The notes beneath the pieces are model-generated. The model had not been told where the DNA came from. It worked only from the letters and a program-made list of their open reading frames with translations, and searched no databases. A DNA stretch of 64,000 bases, from positions 1 to 64,000 of the forward strand of contig NZ_JABSNL010000015.1 in NCBI RefSeq assembly GCF_013294025.1, in the 5' to 3' direction. Positions 1-9,500 of this stretch are shown piece after piece. Positions within the stretch are counted from its first letter, which is position 1. Every line of letters begins with the position of its first letter. Position numbers and translations under genes: made by a program. This DNA comes from Flavobacterium aeripolare (GTDB taxonomy: Bacteria > Bacteroidota > Bacteroidia > Flavobacteriales > Flavobacteriaceae).

Positions 1-82
1 GTCAATTCAATATGTCTAGGAACGTGTTCTTATCTTATTTCTCGCCTCGTTAGCATGTTAAACATGTTTCTCGAAGCGGGTG

Positions 83-113
83 CAAAAGTAATAAATTCTT
101 TTAATTACCACAA
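83..113 (-). promoter_or_regulatory. Leftward promoter P1, probably of an rRNA operon off the left edge
   Basis: On the minus strand a -7 box TACTTTTG (83-90) is preceded 20 bp upstream by TTG (111-113), the Bacteroidota sigma-ABfr pattern. The transcript would start near CACCCGC and run off the window. The leader ends with CATATTGAATTGAC, which resembles flavobacterial 16S rRNA leaders from memory. The rRNA itself is not in the window, so its identity is inferred. Confidence 0.5.
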
Positions 114-202
114 GCTTTTTTTGAAAATAATTTGAAAATAAATTTTTAACTCTTCTCGTTTTGCTTGCCATCATGTAAAGAACTTATGCGCTGTTGCGGG
201 TG

Positions 203-232
203 CAAAAGTAGGTAGTTTAAACCTATAAACAA
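203..232 (-). promoter_or_regulatory. Leftward promoter P2, duplicate of P1
   Basis: A second TACTTTTG box (203-210) with TTG 19 bp upstream (230-232). The 15 bases GCGGGTGCAAAAGTA (+ strand) are identical at P1 and P2, 120 bp apart. Tandem promoters fit a highly expressed operon such as rRNA. No gene lies between the two. Confidence 0.45.
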
Positions 233-510
233 TACCCCAAAACCGCTTTTATTTGTTTTATTTTTAAACCTGATTTTAATAAGCTGGAAATGTAGTATTT
301 GACATTAGCTCAAAAAGAGTTGTTTTGTGGTTTGTAGGATTAATCAAGAGGTTAAAAGGTAAAGTCTCCACCTAATTAGGCGAATTAAAGATTCAATCGC
401 ACTCAATATATGACTTAATGAATCAAACACTTCTTAACTTCGTTTCTAAACACTCAACGGTTATCAATATATTAATAGAGAAACCTAATATACTTATAAC
501 CACCCAAGCC

Positions 511-605
511 TAGCCCTGATAGCAGTGGAAATCCTTTTATACCTACTCGATGGTAATCGAGTAGATATAAAAGATTGTAACGTATAGCAGGAAATAGCTC
601 CTGAA
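511..605 (+). ncRNA. Structured RNA candidate, Flavo-1-like
   Basis: The stretch reads TAGCCCTGATAGCAG, then a long hairpin (about 533-574, stem CTACTCGAT/ATCGAGTAG extended by an A/T-rich outer stem, loop ggta), then AACGTATAGCAG and a small 3' hairpin CAGGA/TCCTG. The frame GATAGCAG-hairpin-CGTATAGC recurs at 30861-30910 in this window. Such elements recur between genes in flavobacteria, and I believe they belong to or near the Flavo-1 motif; the family name is from memory. The rest of 230-840 shows no gene I can support. Confidence 0.5.
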
Positions 606-842
606 ACAAATTTAAGAACTACCATAACTACAGGGTGAAACAAATGAAAATTTAAAACAATACTACTCACATAGAAATGAGCAACCGTAAGAAGAAAATA
701 CAAAAACGATTAAAAGCAAAGTGCCTTTAAATCAAAAAAGCCATCCACAATAAAGTGGAAAGCTTTTCATTGGTCTAACTACTAAACCCGGTCTCATTGC
801 TACCAACTCGACCAAACAACACAACTAATCTTAAAAACCTTA

Positions 843-880
843 TGGGGCAAAAAAGCCTCTCTGTTAAGAAAGGCTTCCCC
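843..880 (-). terminator. Terminator of tRNA-Asp
   Basis: Inverted repeat AAGCCT/AGGCTT followed on the minus strand by a T-rich run, just downstream of the tRNA-Asp 3' end. Confidence 0.6.
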
Positions 881-887
881 AATATTG

Positions 888-961
888 CGGTCTGGACGGG
901 ACTCGAACCCGCGACCCCCTGCGTGACAGGCAGGTATTCTAACCAACTGAACTACCAGACC
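888..961 (-). tRNA. tRNA-Asp (anticodon GTC)
   Basis: The minus strand gives a full cloverleaf of 74 nt: acceptor GGTCTGG/CCAGACC with discriminator G, D-arm with AGTTCAGTTGGTTAG, anticodon stem CTGCC/GGCAG-like around loop with GTC, and T-loop GGTTCGAA. CCA is not encoded. It stands alone, with a terminator directly after it. Confidence 0.95.
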
Positions 962-1048
962 CACTGCTCTATTGCGGTGGCAAAGATACAACAGAATTCG
1001 AATTACACAACCTTTTTTATAAAAAATATTAAAAAATAATTAAGAATT

Positions 1049-1975
1049 TTAACCAAAGTTTTGTCTTTCAACTAAATAAGTCACCATTATATTTTCAAAA
1101 TTATCACTTACCGAAACTGGAACATACTTTATTTGGTTTTGAGCACAAATTAACGATAGTCTTTTAAAGTACTTAGTCTGCTCTTTTTCATATTCCTCTT
1201 TTACATTACTAGCATATAATGACACTTGCTCCCCAGATTCGACATCTATAAACTTTTTTGGACTGTTTGCAAAGTCAAATTGAGCTTCAGTCTCTTTATC
1301 AATTACATGAAACAACACCACCTTATGTTTGTTGTGCTTGAGATGCTGCAATGCTGCAAATAACCTTTCTTCTTCCTCTTCTTGAAACATATCAGTAAAA
1401 AGGACGATCATAGAACGGCGGTGAATTTTTTGTGCTATCTGATGCAAATACGTCACTGTATCTGTTTTAGCTTTAGTGTTGTTGTCTTGCAACACTTTCT
1501 CCATAGTATTCAGCAACATTCTATGATGACGATCACTCCCTTTTTCTGGAGCATAATACTCATAGCTATCTGAAAACACGCTTAACCCCACAGCATCTCG
1601 CTGTTTTTTTAGCAAACTCATCATAACCGCAGCAGCCAAGACCGAAAACCCTATTTTACTTTCATAAAAACGCTGCTCCTTATTGAGAACGGGATAATGC
1701 ATTGAAGCCGAATTATCAATAATAATGTGGCAACGCATGTTAGTCTCCTCTTCGAAGCACTTTGTATATAAACGATCTGTCTTTGCAAAAAGCTTCCAAT
1801 CGATATGCCTGGTACTTTCTCCTACATTATATAGTTTGTGTTCTGCAAATTCTGCCGAGAAACCATGGAACGGGCTTTTATGCATGCCCGAAATAAAACC
1901 TTCAACGATCTGGTTTGCTATTAACTCAAGACTATTAAAACTTGAAATCTTCTCTGCCTCTGATGCAATACTCAT
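1049..1975 (-). CDS. DUF58 domain protein (VWA-like, MoxR-associated type)
   Basis: 308 residues with the DUF58 signature around residues 57-75 (RHIDWKLFAKTDRLY, then the CFEEE motif) and a von Willebrand A-like start with D87, S89 and S91 (DNSAS). These proteins normally sit beside MoxR AAA+ ATPases and help assemble or activate other proteins, but no moxR is present here. Its ATG overlaps the stop of the aminopeptidase upstream by 4 bp (1972-1975), so the two are translated together. The molecular target is unknown. Confidence 0.85.
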   Translation of the reverse strand: MSIASEAEKISSFNSLELIANQIVEGFISGMHKSPFHGFSAEFAEHKLYNVGESTRHIDWKLFAKTDRLYTKCFEEETNMRCHIIIDNSASMHYPVLNKEQRFYESKIGFSVLAAAVMMSLLKKQRDAVGLSVFSDSYEYYAPEKGSDRHHRMLLNTMEKVLQDNNTKAKTDTVTYLHQIAQKIHRRSMIVLFTDMFQEEEEERLFAALQHLKHNKHKVVLFHVIDKETEAQFDFANSPKKFIDVESGEQVSLYASNVKEEYEKEQTKYFKRLSLICAQNQIKYVPVSVSDNFENIMVTYLVERQNFG

Positions 1976-4536
1976 TTTACTTGGTTTTTAATTTGTTGGC
2001 AGCGGTATAAATCATCCGTAGCCTGTAACAATTTCCTTTTTAATATGGGACTAAAATCTGGATTGTCATTTAGAAATTGTTCTAAAACAGCTAAGGCATT
2101 CTTACTACTATATCGACCTATTGAATTATTCAACCAGCCTTTTGGAAAAAAGATATCTCCTGTTAACTGAATTTCTTCGGTCATTTCTAAGCACTGCTTT
2201 AAATACTTATAAGAAACATCTTGCCGTAAGGAATGATGAACAATAGCTAATGCTGATTGCACCCAGGATTCCTTTTCTCTATTTTCTTTAGCTCGCAATG
2301 ACTCCATAAAAGTATCTCTAATAACAACATCGTTTGATAATGAAGGTAATAAATACACAAATCGCTTAAGCTTATCAGGGTTTTTTATCGAAATCTTAGT
2401 TGCTTCAATAATTTCCGCTTCCTTAGCATGTTTAAAAATGATTAAATTCATGGCCAAAGCCGTGTAATCGTCTTCGTTGAGTTTTAAATTGGGAATCACT
2501 AATTTTTTGTTCCAAATTTGGTACAGCGTTTCTTTAGCGGAAGCGTTATACCCTAAATTTTGATATAGACTGAATAAGGTTTTCTTCACATTTGAAGGGA
2601 TTTCATCTTGCATTCGATTAAAAACCAACTGCAAGCTGTTCTCTTGAAACTGCAGTTGTTGCCCGACAGTAAAATAGTTCCAGTATATTGATTTTAATTG
2701 GTCCACAAGTACAGTTGCAACCAATTCATTTTTCTCTTTTTGTAGTGCATTTAAAAAACAGTTGAAACCAACCCCTACATCTACAGTACCGTTTAAAATA
2801 TTCTCATAAATATTCACTAAAACAGCAGCTCGAGCCACATCATCTTTACACGTATCAATAGCAGTAATAGCTTCCATACTAATAGGAAAAACACCATAGC
2901 CAAAACCATCATAGTTGTAAATAATGTAGCGCGGTTTCTCTAAGCCCAGCAAATCTTTCAAACTAGTCGTTTTACGATCGATATTTACTTTAACAACCTT
3001 TGTACTATCCGCATAGACTAAAGCGATTTCAAAAACTTGAGGCCAGACTTTATCAGACCCATCCTCTGCACTTTGATGGAGATTGAATTTGGTTATTTTA
3101 TTGTCTATACTATAGCTAATATCCTCAGTAAATAATGCTCTACTAGATTCGTTAACCCAGACTTCACTCCATCTTTTTAAATCGACAGAAGTCTCTTCGT
3201 CTAAAATAGTAACCAGGTCTGACCAACTAGCATTGTTGTTTGCAAATTTAGTTATGTAGCGCTGAATCCCTTTTTTGAAAGATTCGGCACCCATAATTGC
3301 CTCTAACTGTCGCATCATGATAGGTGCTTTATGGTAAATAATATTACCGTATAGCGAACCAGCATTTTTTAAATTAGCTAACTCTTGTTTTATAGGATGG
3401 GTTCCTTCTGTGCGATCCTCAGCATAGGCAGCAGGGTAATGTCCTGTAAAGAATTGAAGATTGTGATTTACTTCAGGAAAAGCGGGATTCATTATTTTGT
3501 CGGCCATGAAATTTGCAAAAACTTCCTTCATCCACACGTCATCAAACCATTTCATCGTCACTAAATCACCAAACCACATATGAGAAGTTTCATGAGCGAT
3601 TAGTTTGCCGCGGTTTAGTTTATCGCTATCGGTCGCACTGCTATCTAAAAACAAGGAAGCTTCTTTATATTGAATGGCTCCTACATGCTCCATACCACCG
3701 TACTGAAAACCAGGTATAGAAGCAAAATCCATTTTATTAAAAGGAAACGGATACTTAGTGTACTGTTCTAAGAACGAAATCGCTTGCTGATGCAAATTAA
3801 AAATAGGTGCTTTACTGGCGTTAATTTTTTCTTGGTCATTTTCACGATATAGCATTTTCATTGGAAAATTAGTTCCGTTTTGAGTCAACGCTTTAAAATC
3901 TCCCGCTACAAAGGAAAATAAATAAGTACTCATTAAATCTGATTGTTCGAATACATATTTAGTAAAATCACCATCCTGTGCTTGGCTAGCCACTTTAGCT
4001 CCAGCAAGAACAGTCCAAGACGCAGGTACTTTTAGGGACAGTGAATACTTAGCTTTAAGATCAGGTTGATCAAAACATGGAAAAACAGTGCTTGCTCGAT
4101 CTGGCACTAATAATGTATACAAGTAATCATCATTTCTATTTAGGGAAGCATTTCCAGCGATGAAATCAATTTGAATCGTGTTTTTATCTGACTTTAAAAA
4201 TGAGCTAGCAATTATTACATGCTCTTTTTCATGAATGATAGGTATTCTTTTCCCGTTAACGGTTACGCTTTTTACATTCTCTGTACTTTCATTAAAATCT
4301 AAAAACAGCGGTGATTTCACTATTTTTAATTTAAATTCTAAAGCAAGTGTCGCTGGAATATTCTTTGATTTCTCTATTGGAATATCAAACGAGAGCGCAT
4401 AACTAATATCAGTAACTTGCCCTTTACGAAATTCAGCTAGCTCCTTAGAGATTCCAGTAGTAAGTTTAACTTGACTATTGACTTGTACAGACAGCAGTAA
4501 TAAACAAGTTAGGAGTAATGACAGCACTATTTTCAT
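1972..4536 (-). CDS. M1 family zinc metallo-aminopeptidase, secreted
   Basis: About 854 residues. I start at the ATG giving MKIVLSLLLTCLLLL, a clean signal peptide ending at NSQ, rather than three codons upstream. The exopeptidase motif is GGMEH (about residue 283), the zinc site HETSH (about 318-322), and the second zinc ligand lies in WMKEVFANF 18 residues later. This is the M1 fold that removes N-terminal amino acids from peptides, here in the periplasm or outside. Length fits full M1 enzymes with a C-terminal helical domain. It overlaps the DUF58 gene. Confidence 0.9.
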   Translation of the reverse strand: MKIVLSLLLTCLLLLSVQVNSQVKLTTGISKELAEFRKGQVTDISYALSFDIPIEKSKNIPATLALEFKLKIVKSPLFLDFNESTENVKSVTVNGKRIPIIHEKEHVIIASSFLKSDKNTIQIDFIAGNASLNRNDDYLYTLLVPDRASTVFPCFDQPDLKAKYSLSLKVPASWTVLAGAKVASQAQDGDFTKYVFEQSDLMSTYLFSFVAGDFKALTQNGTNFPMKMLYRENDQEKINASKAPIFNLHQQAISFLEQYTKYPFPFNKMDFASIPGFQYGGMEHVGAIQYKEASLFLDSSATDSDKLNRGKLIAHETSHMWFGDLVTMKWFDDVWMKEVFANFMADKIMNPAFPEVNHNLQFFTGHYPAAYAEDRTEGTHPIKQELANLKNAGSLYGNIIYHKAPIMMRQLEAIMGAESFKKGIQRYITKFANNNASWSDLVTILDEETSVDLKRWSEVWVNESSRALFTEDISYSIDNKITKFNLHQSAEDGSDKVWPQVFEIALVYADSTKVVKVNIDRKTTSLKDLLGLEKPRYIIYNYDGFGYGVFPISMEAITAIDTCKDDVARAAVLVNIYENILNGTVDVGVGFNCFLNALQKEKNELVATVLVDQLKSIYWNYFTVGQQLQFQENSLQLVFNRMQDEIPSNVKKTLFSLYQNLGYNASAKETLYQIWNKKLVIPNLKLNEDDYTALAMNLIIFKHAKEAEIIEATKISIKNPDKLKRFVYLLPSLSNDVVIRDTFMESLRAKENREKESWVQSALAIVHHSLRQDVSYKYLKQCLEMTEEIQLTGDIFFPKGWLNNSIGRYSSKNALAVLEQFLNDNPDFSPILKRKLLQATDDLYRCQQIKNQVK

Positions 4537-4570
4537 TAGATACAAATATTAGTAAGGTATAAAAATAAAA

Positions 4571-4600
4571 AAAAGGTTTGACTTACGTCAAACCTTTTTA
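4571..4600 (-). terminator. Terminator of thioredoxin gene
   Basis: Stem AAAGGTTTGAC/GTCAAACCTTT with loop TTAC, with A and T runs on either side. It lies between trxA and the aminopeptidase, both leftward, so it ends trxA. Confidence 0.75.
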
Positions 4601-4641
4601 ATCTGAATTAATCAGATCATATATAAATTATAATCTTACGA

Positions 4642-4959
4642 TTACAACAACGCGTCTAAACTATCAGCGTAAGTTTGCTTAGGAGCTACTCCTACTTGCT
4701 TACCTACTACTTCTCCGTTATGAAAAACCAATACTGTAGGGATGTTTCTCACTCCGTATTTTGCAGCAAATTCTTGGTTAGCGTCAACATCAACTTTACC
4801 AACTACAACTTTTCCGTCATATTCAGTACTTAATTCGTCAATGATTGGTCCTACCATTCTACAAGGTCCACACCATGCTGCCCAAAAATCTACCATTACC
4901 GGTTTATCTGATTTCAAAACTACTTCTTCAAAAGTAGCGTCTGTTATTGCTAATGCCAT
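4642..4959 (-). CDS. trxA: Thioredoxin
   Basis: 105 residues, the normal length for a single-domain thioredoxin, with the active site WCGPC (C30, C33), the buried D24, and cis-Pro in RNIPTV. It reduces cytoplasmic disulfides such as those of ribonucleotide reductase and methionine sulfoxide reductase, taking electrons from thioredoxin reductase. It has its own -7 box (5010-5017) and its own terminator, so it is monocistronic. Confidence 0.96.
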   Translation of the reverse strand: MALAITDATFEEVVLKSDKPVMVDFWAAWCGPCRMVGPIIDELSTEYDGKVVVGKVDVDANQEFAAKYGVRNIPTVLVFHNGEVVGKQVGVAPKQTYADSLDALL

Positions 4960-5009
4960 AATATCTATATTTAATGTTTACTGTTTTAACCTATTGTTAA
5001 ACTAGAATA

Positions 5010-5017
5010 CAAATTTA
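5010..5017 (-). promoter_or_regulatory. -7 box of trxA
   Basis: TAAATTTG on the minus strand, 50 bp before the start codon; matches TAnnTTTG. The remainder of the 362-bp gap (5018-5265) shows no gene. Confidence 0.5.
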
Positions 5018-5269
5018 GAAATTAAAAACAGATTGTGCACTATTTGTGAATTAGTTTTGATTATAAATGTATTGTAAAAAACTATTAAAGAAATCAAAAT
5101 TATAGAAAATACAAACCCCTTCAATCAGCTTTAACCAGCACAATATCGCTATTTAAAGACCAGTCTCCTACTAACTAAATCAACAACTACAAAGCATACA
5201 TCATTAAATAAGACACTGTAGCTATTATGATGATGCAAATTCTTAATCACAAAATATATAAAACAAAAA

Positions 5270-5295
5270 AAAGACCTTCAATTAAGAAGGTCTTT
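5270..5295 (-). terminator. Terminator of the beta-barrel protein gene
   Basis: Stem AAAGACCTTC/GAAGGTCTTT with six-base loop, A-run on the left (T-run on the minus strand), 26 bp after the stop codon. Confidence 0.75.
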
Positions 5296-5321
5296 CATAT
5301 ATAGTATCTATTATTTAGCTA

Positions 5322-6251
5322 TTATAGCGTGTATTTCAATCCAAGAGTCAATCCTAGACCACTAATCCCTACGTATGAACTAATATCATCTGCAGATTTT
5401 GATCTATCAAAACCAGCTGAATTTGTCACTTTACTGTTAGAATTTGAATCAATTTTCTCTACATAATTAACGTGATTTTCTGCGTAAGAACCATCACGGA
5501 ATGAAGTAGTTGAATTTAATTGATCTACACCATTTTCAGTATACGATTTTGTTTCCTTAGACTTACCATGTACAGTAAAGTTACGGTATTCTAATTCTCC
5601 ATAAACAGAAATCTTTTTTCCTAATTTATAAGTTGTCCCTACAACAGCCATAAAACCTACAGTAGGATTAGGTAAAACTTTTTCTACAGTGAAAGCGTCT
5701 ACAACTCCTACTGGAGTAGTATATTTTCTAGTCGTTTCAATTTCTAAATCTCCGTGAACAGGAACAATAACTCCTACTTTAGTGTACGGTTCGAACCCAT
5801 TAGCTTCTCCTAAGAACAAAACTACTGCTGGCGCAACATCAAAAGCAGATATTGTTCCTATAGCATTTCCAGTAACAAATACTGGACCTGCAGCAATTAA
5901 TCTATTTGTAGTTTCAACCATAGTCTTACTACTACTCTTAAAGTAGTTTACTCCTACCTCAACACCTATTCTTGCATTAAAACGGTATCCTCCAGTAATT
6001 CCAGTTCTAAAACCTTCACCAAACGAACCATGATTAGTTTCTCTAGAAAGTAGCGTTGTTCCATTTGCTGCATAAACATCAGTATTAGGTAATGATCCAG
6101 AAACTACTGGAAACTCCGTTGCTGCTGTTTGCAAAAAATAAGATCCACCAAGTTTAAGGTAATATCCTTTATCAGTTGAATCATCTTTTGATTGCCCTAA
6201 CATAGTCATTGAGCAAGCCATCATTCCTAATATAAACAAGTTCTTTTTCAT
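5322..6251 (-). CDS. Outer-membrane beta-barrel protein, unknown function
   Basis: About 309 residues from the second Met (MKKNLFILGMM), a signal peptide cleaved after LGQ. The body alternates hydrophobic and polar residues with strands ending in aromatics and finishes GLGLTLGLKYTL, typical of an 8- or 10-stranded barrel inserted by BAM. A Ser/Asn/Thr-rich stretch (about 235-285) looks like an extended extracellular loop. It is monocistronic, with a -7 box at 6299-6306. No ligand can be named. Confidence 0.75.
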   Translation of the reverse strand: MKKNLFILGMMACSMTMLGQSKDDSTDKGYYLKLGGSYFLQTAATEFPVVSGSLPNTDVYAANGTTLLSRETNHGSFGEGFRTGITGGYRFNARIGVEVGVNYFKSSSKTMVETTNRLIAAGPVFVTGNAIGTISAFDVAPAVVLFLGEANGFEPYTKVGVIVPVHGDLEIETTRKYTTPVGVVDAFTVEKVLPNPTVGFMAVVGTTYKLGKKISVYGELEYRNFTVHGKSKETKSYTENGVDQLNSTTSFRDGSYAENHVNYVEKIDSNSNSKVTNSAGFDRSKSADDISSYVGISGLGLTLGLKYTL

Positions 6252-6298
6252 AATCATTAATCTTAATAGAAGTTAGTTTTTTGTTAATTGTCTTACTA

Positions 6299-6306
6299 CA
6301 AACTTA
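6299..6306 (-). promoter_or_regulatory. -7 box of the beta-barrel protein gene
   Basis: TAAGTTTG on the minus strand, 48 bp before the chosen start; matches TAnnTTTG. 6307-6550 holds nothing else I recognise. Confidence 0.5.
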
Positions 6307-6550
6307 TATAATTTTAAATCACAGTTTATCAGTTTTGCTAATTAAATGTGAACAGCAAATGACCAATGTTATGCATGCATAACAAAATCAATGCTTTAGC
6401 TTATAAAAATTAACATTAGCATTCTAAAAAAAATGTTAATTTTAAGTAGCTAATTCGATAAAAAACGCCTGAAACAGTAGCGAAACAGTCAAACTACATC
6501 GTTTTCATTCGTCAAAAATCATCTCTATTTTGTTTAGCAATAGGATGCTT

Positions 6551-9500
6551 TTAATTTAACTTAAAGTTAATTTGCATTTTCTCTAAAGCAATCAGTAACT
6601 CATTAGAAATTTTAATTTTCAATCGCCTACTTGGCATCGTTAATTTAGTAACCACTTTAATTTCCTCAACCTCTGTAACGGTAACCGCAGTAGCAGTTTC
6701 GCCTTCCATAGCATCATCATTAAAATCGTCCCCGTCACTCTCTAGAGTTTCAGACTCTTCCTCAACCAGTTTCTTGATTGTTTCTAGCTCCATAACCTCA
6801 AATGTAACTTGGTTATCACCTTTGTTTTCGAGAAATAAATGACTTAATCTGTGAATTACCTCTTTATCTAGATCGTTGATGTTTAACAAGACCACAAGCT
6901 TTTTAGCAAAATCATCTAAAACATCTTGCAGGTATTGTACCAGCATAAATTGTATTCTAGGATCACTTTTTTTACCAGTATCTTGATTCACCCATCCTTC
7001 TTTTACAAGCACCTTCATGAACGTAAAATTATTTTGAATAAAGAAATGTCTAAATTTTAAATAATCCTCACCAAAGATTTTGAACTCATAACTCTCGTCA
7101 TATCCTTCAAGTGTGAATATCCCCCAGCCTTTTCCGTTTTTAGCTACACGGTGTTGCACATTGTTGATAATACCCCCAAAAGTCAAACTTTTACCTACAT
7201 GCAGATCTAAATTTTTAAGCGCTTCTAATTTGGCGTTACAAAAATATTTCATTTCGAATCTATAATCGTCCAGCGGATGCCCAGAAATATAGATCCCAAC
7301 TACCTCTTTCTCTTTAGCCAGTTTTTCCATGGTGCTCCAGTCTTCACACGGTGGCACCACAGGCTCTTCAATTTGAACATCACTAGCTTCACCAAACAAA
7401 CTTACTTGGGAGCTGTTTTCATTTTCTTGAAATTTGGCACCGTATTTTATCGCTTTTTCGTAGAATGTGATTCCGTCGCCGTCATCATGAAAATATTGCG
7501 AGCGTAATGTACCTTCAAAAGAATCAAAACCACCAGCAAGTATTAAGTTCTCTAGTGCTTTTTTATTAGCTGCGCGCAAGTCGATACGCTTAGTTAAATC
7601 AAAAACCGACTTATATTTTCCGTCTTTTCTGTTTTCTACAATCGTGTTTACCGCTCCTTGACCCACACCTCTAATTGCTCCCATCCCAAAACGGACTGCA
7701 TAATCATCATTTACCGTAAATTTATAGAAGGATTCATTTACATCAGGTCCTAGAACTTGTAATCCCATGCGCTTACATTCTTCCATAAAGAAAGTAACCT
7801 GCTTGATATCATTCATGTTATTAGAAAGTACCGCTGCCATATATTCTGCAGGATAATGTGCTTTTAAATAAGCAGTTTGGTATGCAATCCAAGCATAGCA
7901 TGTAGAGTGCGATTTATTAAAGGCATAACTAGCAAAGGCTTCCCAGTCTTTCCAGATTTTCTCTAACACCTTAGCATCATGCCCTTTTGCGGCAGCTTGT
8001 TCAACAAACTTAGGTTTCATCTTATCAAGTACCTCCTTTTGCTTCTTACCCATCGCTTTACGCAATACATCGGCCTCACCCTTAGTAAAATCAGCTAAGG
8101 ACTGAGACAAAAGCATCACCTGCTCTTGGTACACTGTAATCCCGTAAGTTTCCCCTAGGTATTCCTCACAGGCATCTAGATCGTATTTAATTTCCTCTTC
8201 TCCGTTTTTTCTTCGAACAAAAGAAGGAATATACTCTAGCGGGCCTGGACGGTACAAGGCATTCATTGCAATTAAATCCCCAAAAACAGTAGGCTTTAAG
8301 TCCTTCATGTATTTTTGCATTCCGGGTGATTCATATTGAAAAATTCCAACTGTCTCTCCGCGCTGGAATAATTCGTATGTTTTTACATCATCAATAGGAA
8401 ACTCATCCGGATTCAAATCGATGTTGTTTCTATATTTTACCAGTTTAACGGTATCTTTTATCAAGGTAAGGGTTTTCAAACCCAAGAAGTCCATCTTTAA
8501 TAATCCCGCACTCTCCGCAACCGAGTTGTCAAACTGGGTTACATATAAATCAGAATCTTTTGCAGTAGTTACCGGAACAAAGTTGGTAATATCTGATGGG
8601 GTAATAATCACCCCACAAGCATGGATACCTGTATTACGCATCGATCCTTCTAGAATCTTCGCTTGTTGAATTGTTTCTCCCGCTAGCTCATCTGAATTTG
8701 CAATTGCAATCAATTCTTTTACATTATCAAACTCATCAGATCGCAATGCTTTTTTAACATCTTCTTCTTTTTCAGAAATAAAACGCGCTAGATTCCACTT
8801 AGACGGCATCATCGCCGGAATTAATTTGGCTATTCTATCTGCTTCAAACAACGGCAAATCCAGTACACGCGCCGTATCTCTAATTGCTGATTTGGTTGCC
8901 ATTTTACCATAAGTGATAATTTGGGCAACTTGATTAGCTCCATACTTATTGATTACATAATCCATAACACGACCACGACCTTCGTCATCAAAGTCAATAT
9001 CAATATCGGGCATGGACACACGATCGGGATTTAAGAAACGCTCAAAAAGCAAATCATATTTAATAGGATCAATATTGGTGATTTTCAAACAATATGCAAC
9101 AGCAGATCCCGCTGCCGATCCACGCCCAGGACCTACAGAAACATCCATCTCTCTAGCCTTAGCAATAAAATCCTGTACAATCAAGAAATACCCCGGATAA
9201 CCAGAGTTGGAAATCGTTAACAACTCAAAATCCAGTCGCTCTTGAATAGACTCAGTGATTTCACCATATCGCTTCTTTGCACCTTCCATCGTTAGGTGTC
9301 TTAAATAGGCATTCTCCCCTCTTACACCATTATCAGCATCATCTTCGGGGTTTACAAATTCTTGCGGAATATCATATTTAGGAAGTAATACATCACGATA
9401 GAGTGAGTAGATTTCGACCTTATCAACAATTTCTTGAATATTGATAATTGCATCAGGCAAATCAGCAAAGAGTTTTTTCATCTCATCACCTGACTTGTAA

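Noticed and set aside
494..703. 69-residue frame on the minus strand
   Set aside because: It runs through the structured RNA hairpin and has no promoter or family features.
797..1039. 80-residue frame over tRNA-Asp
   Set aside because: It is the antisense reading of the tRNA and its terminator.
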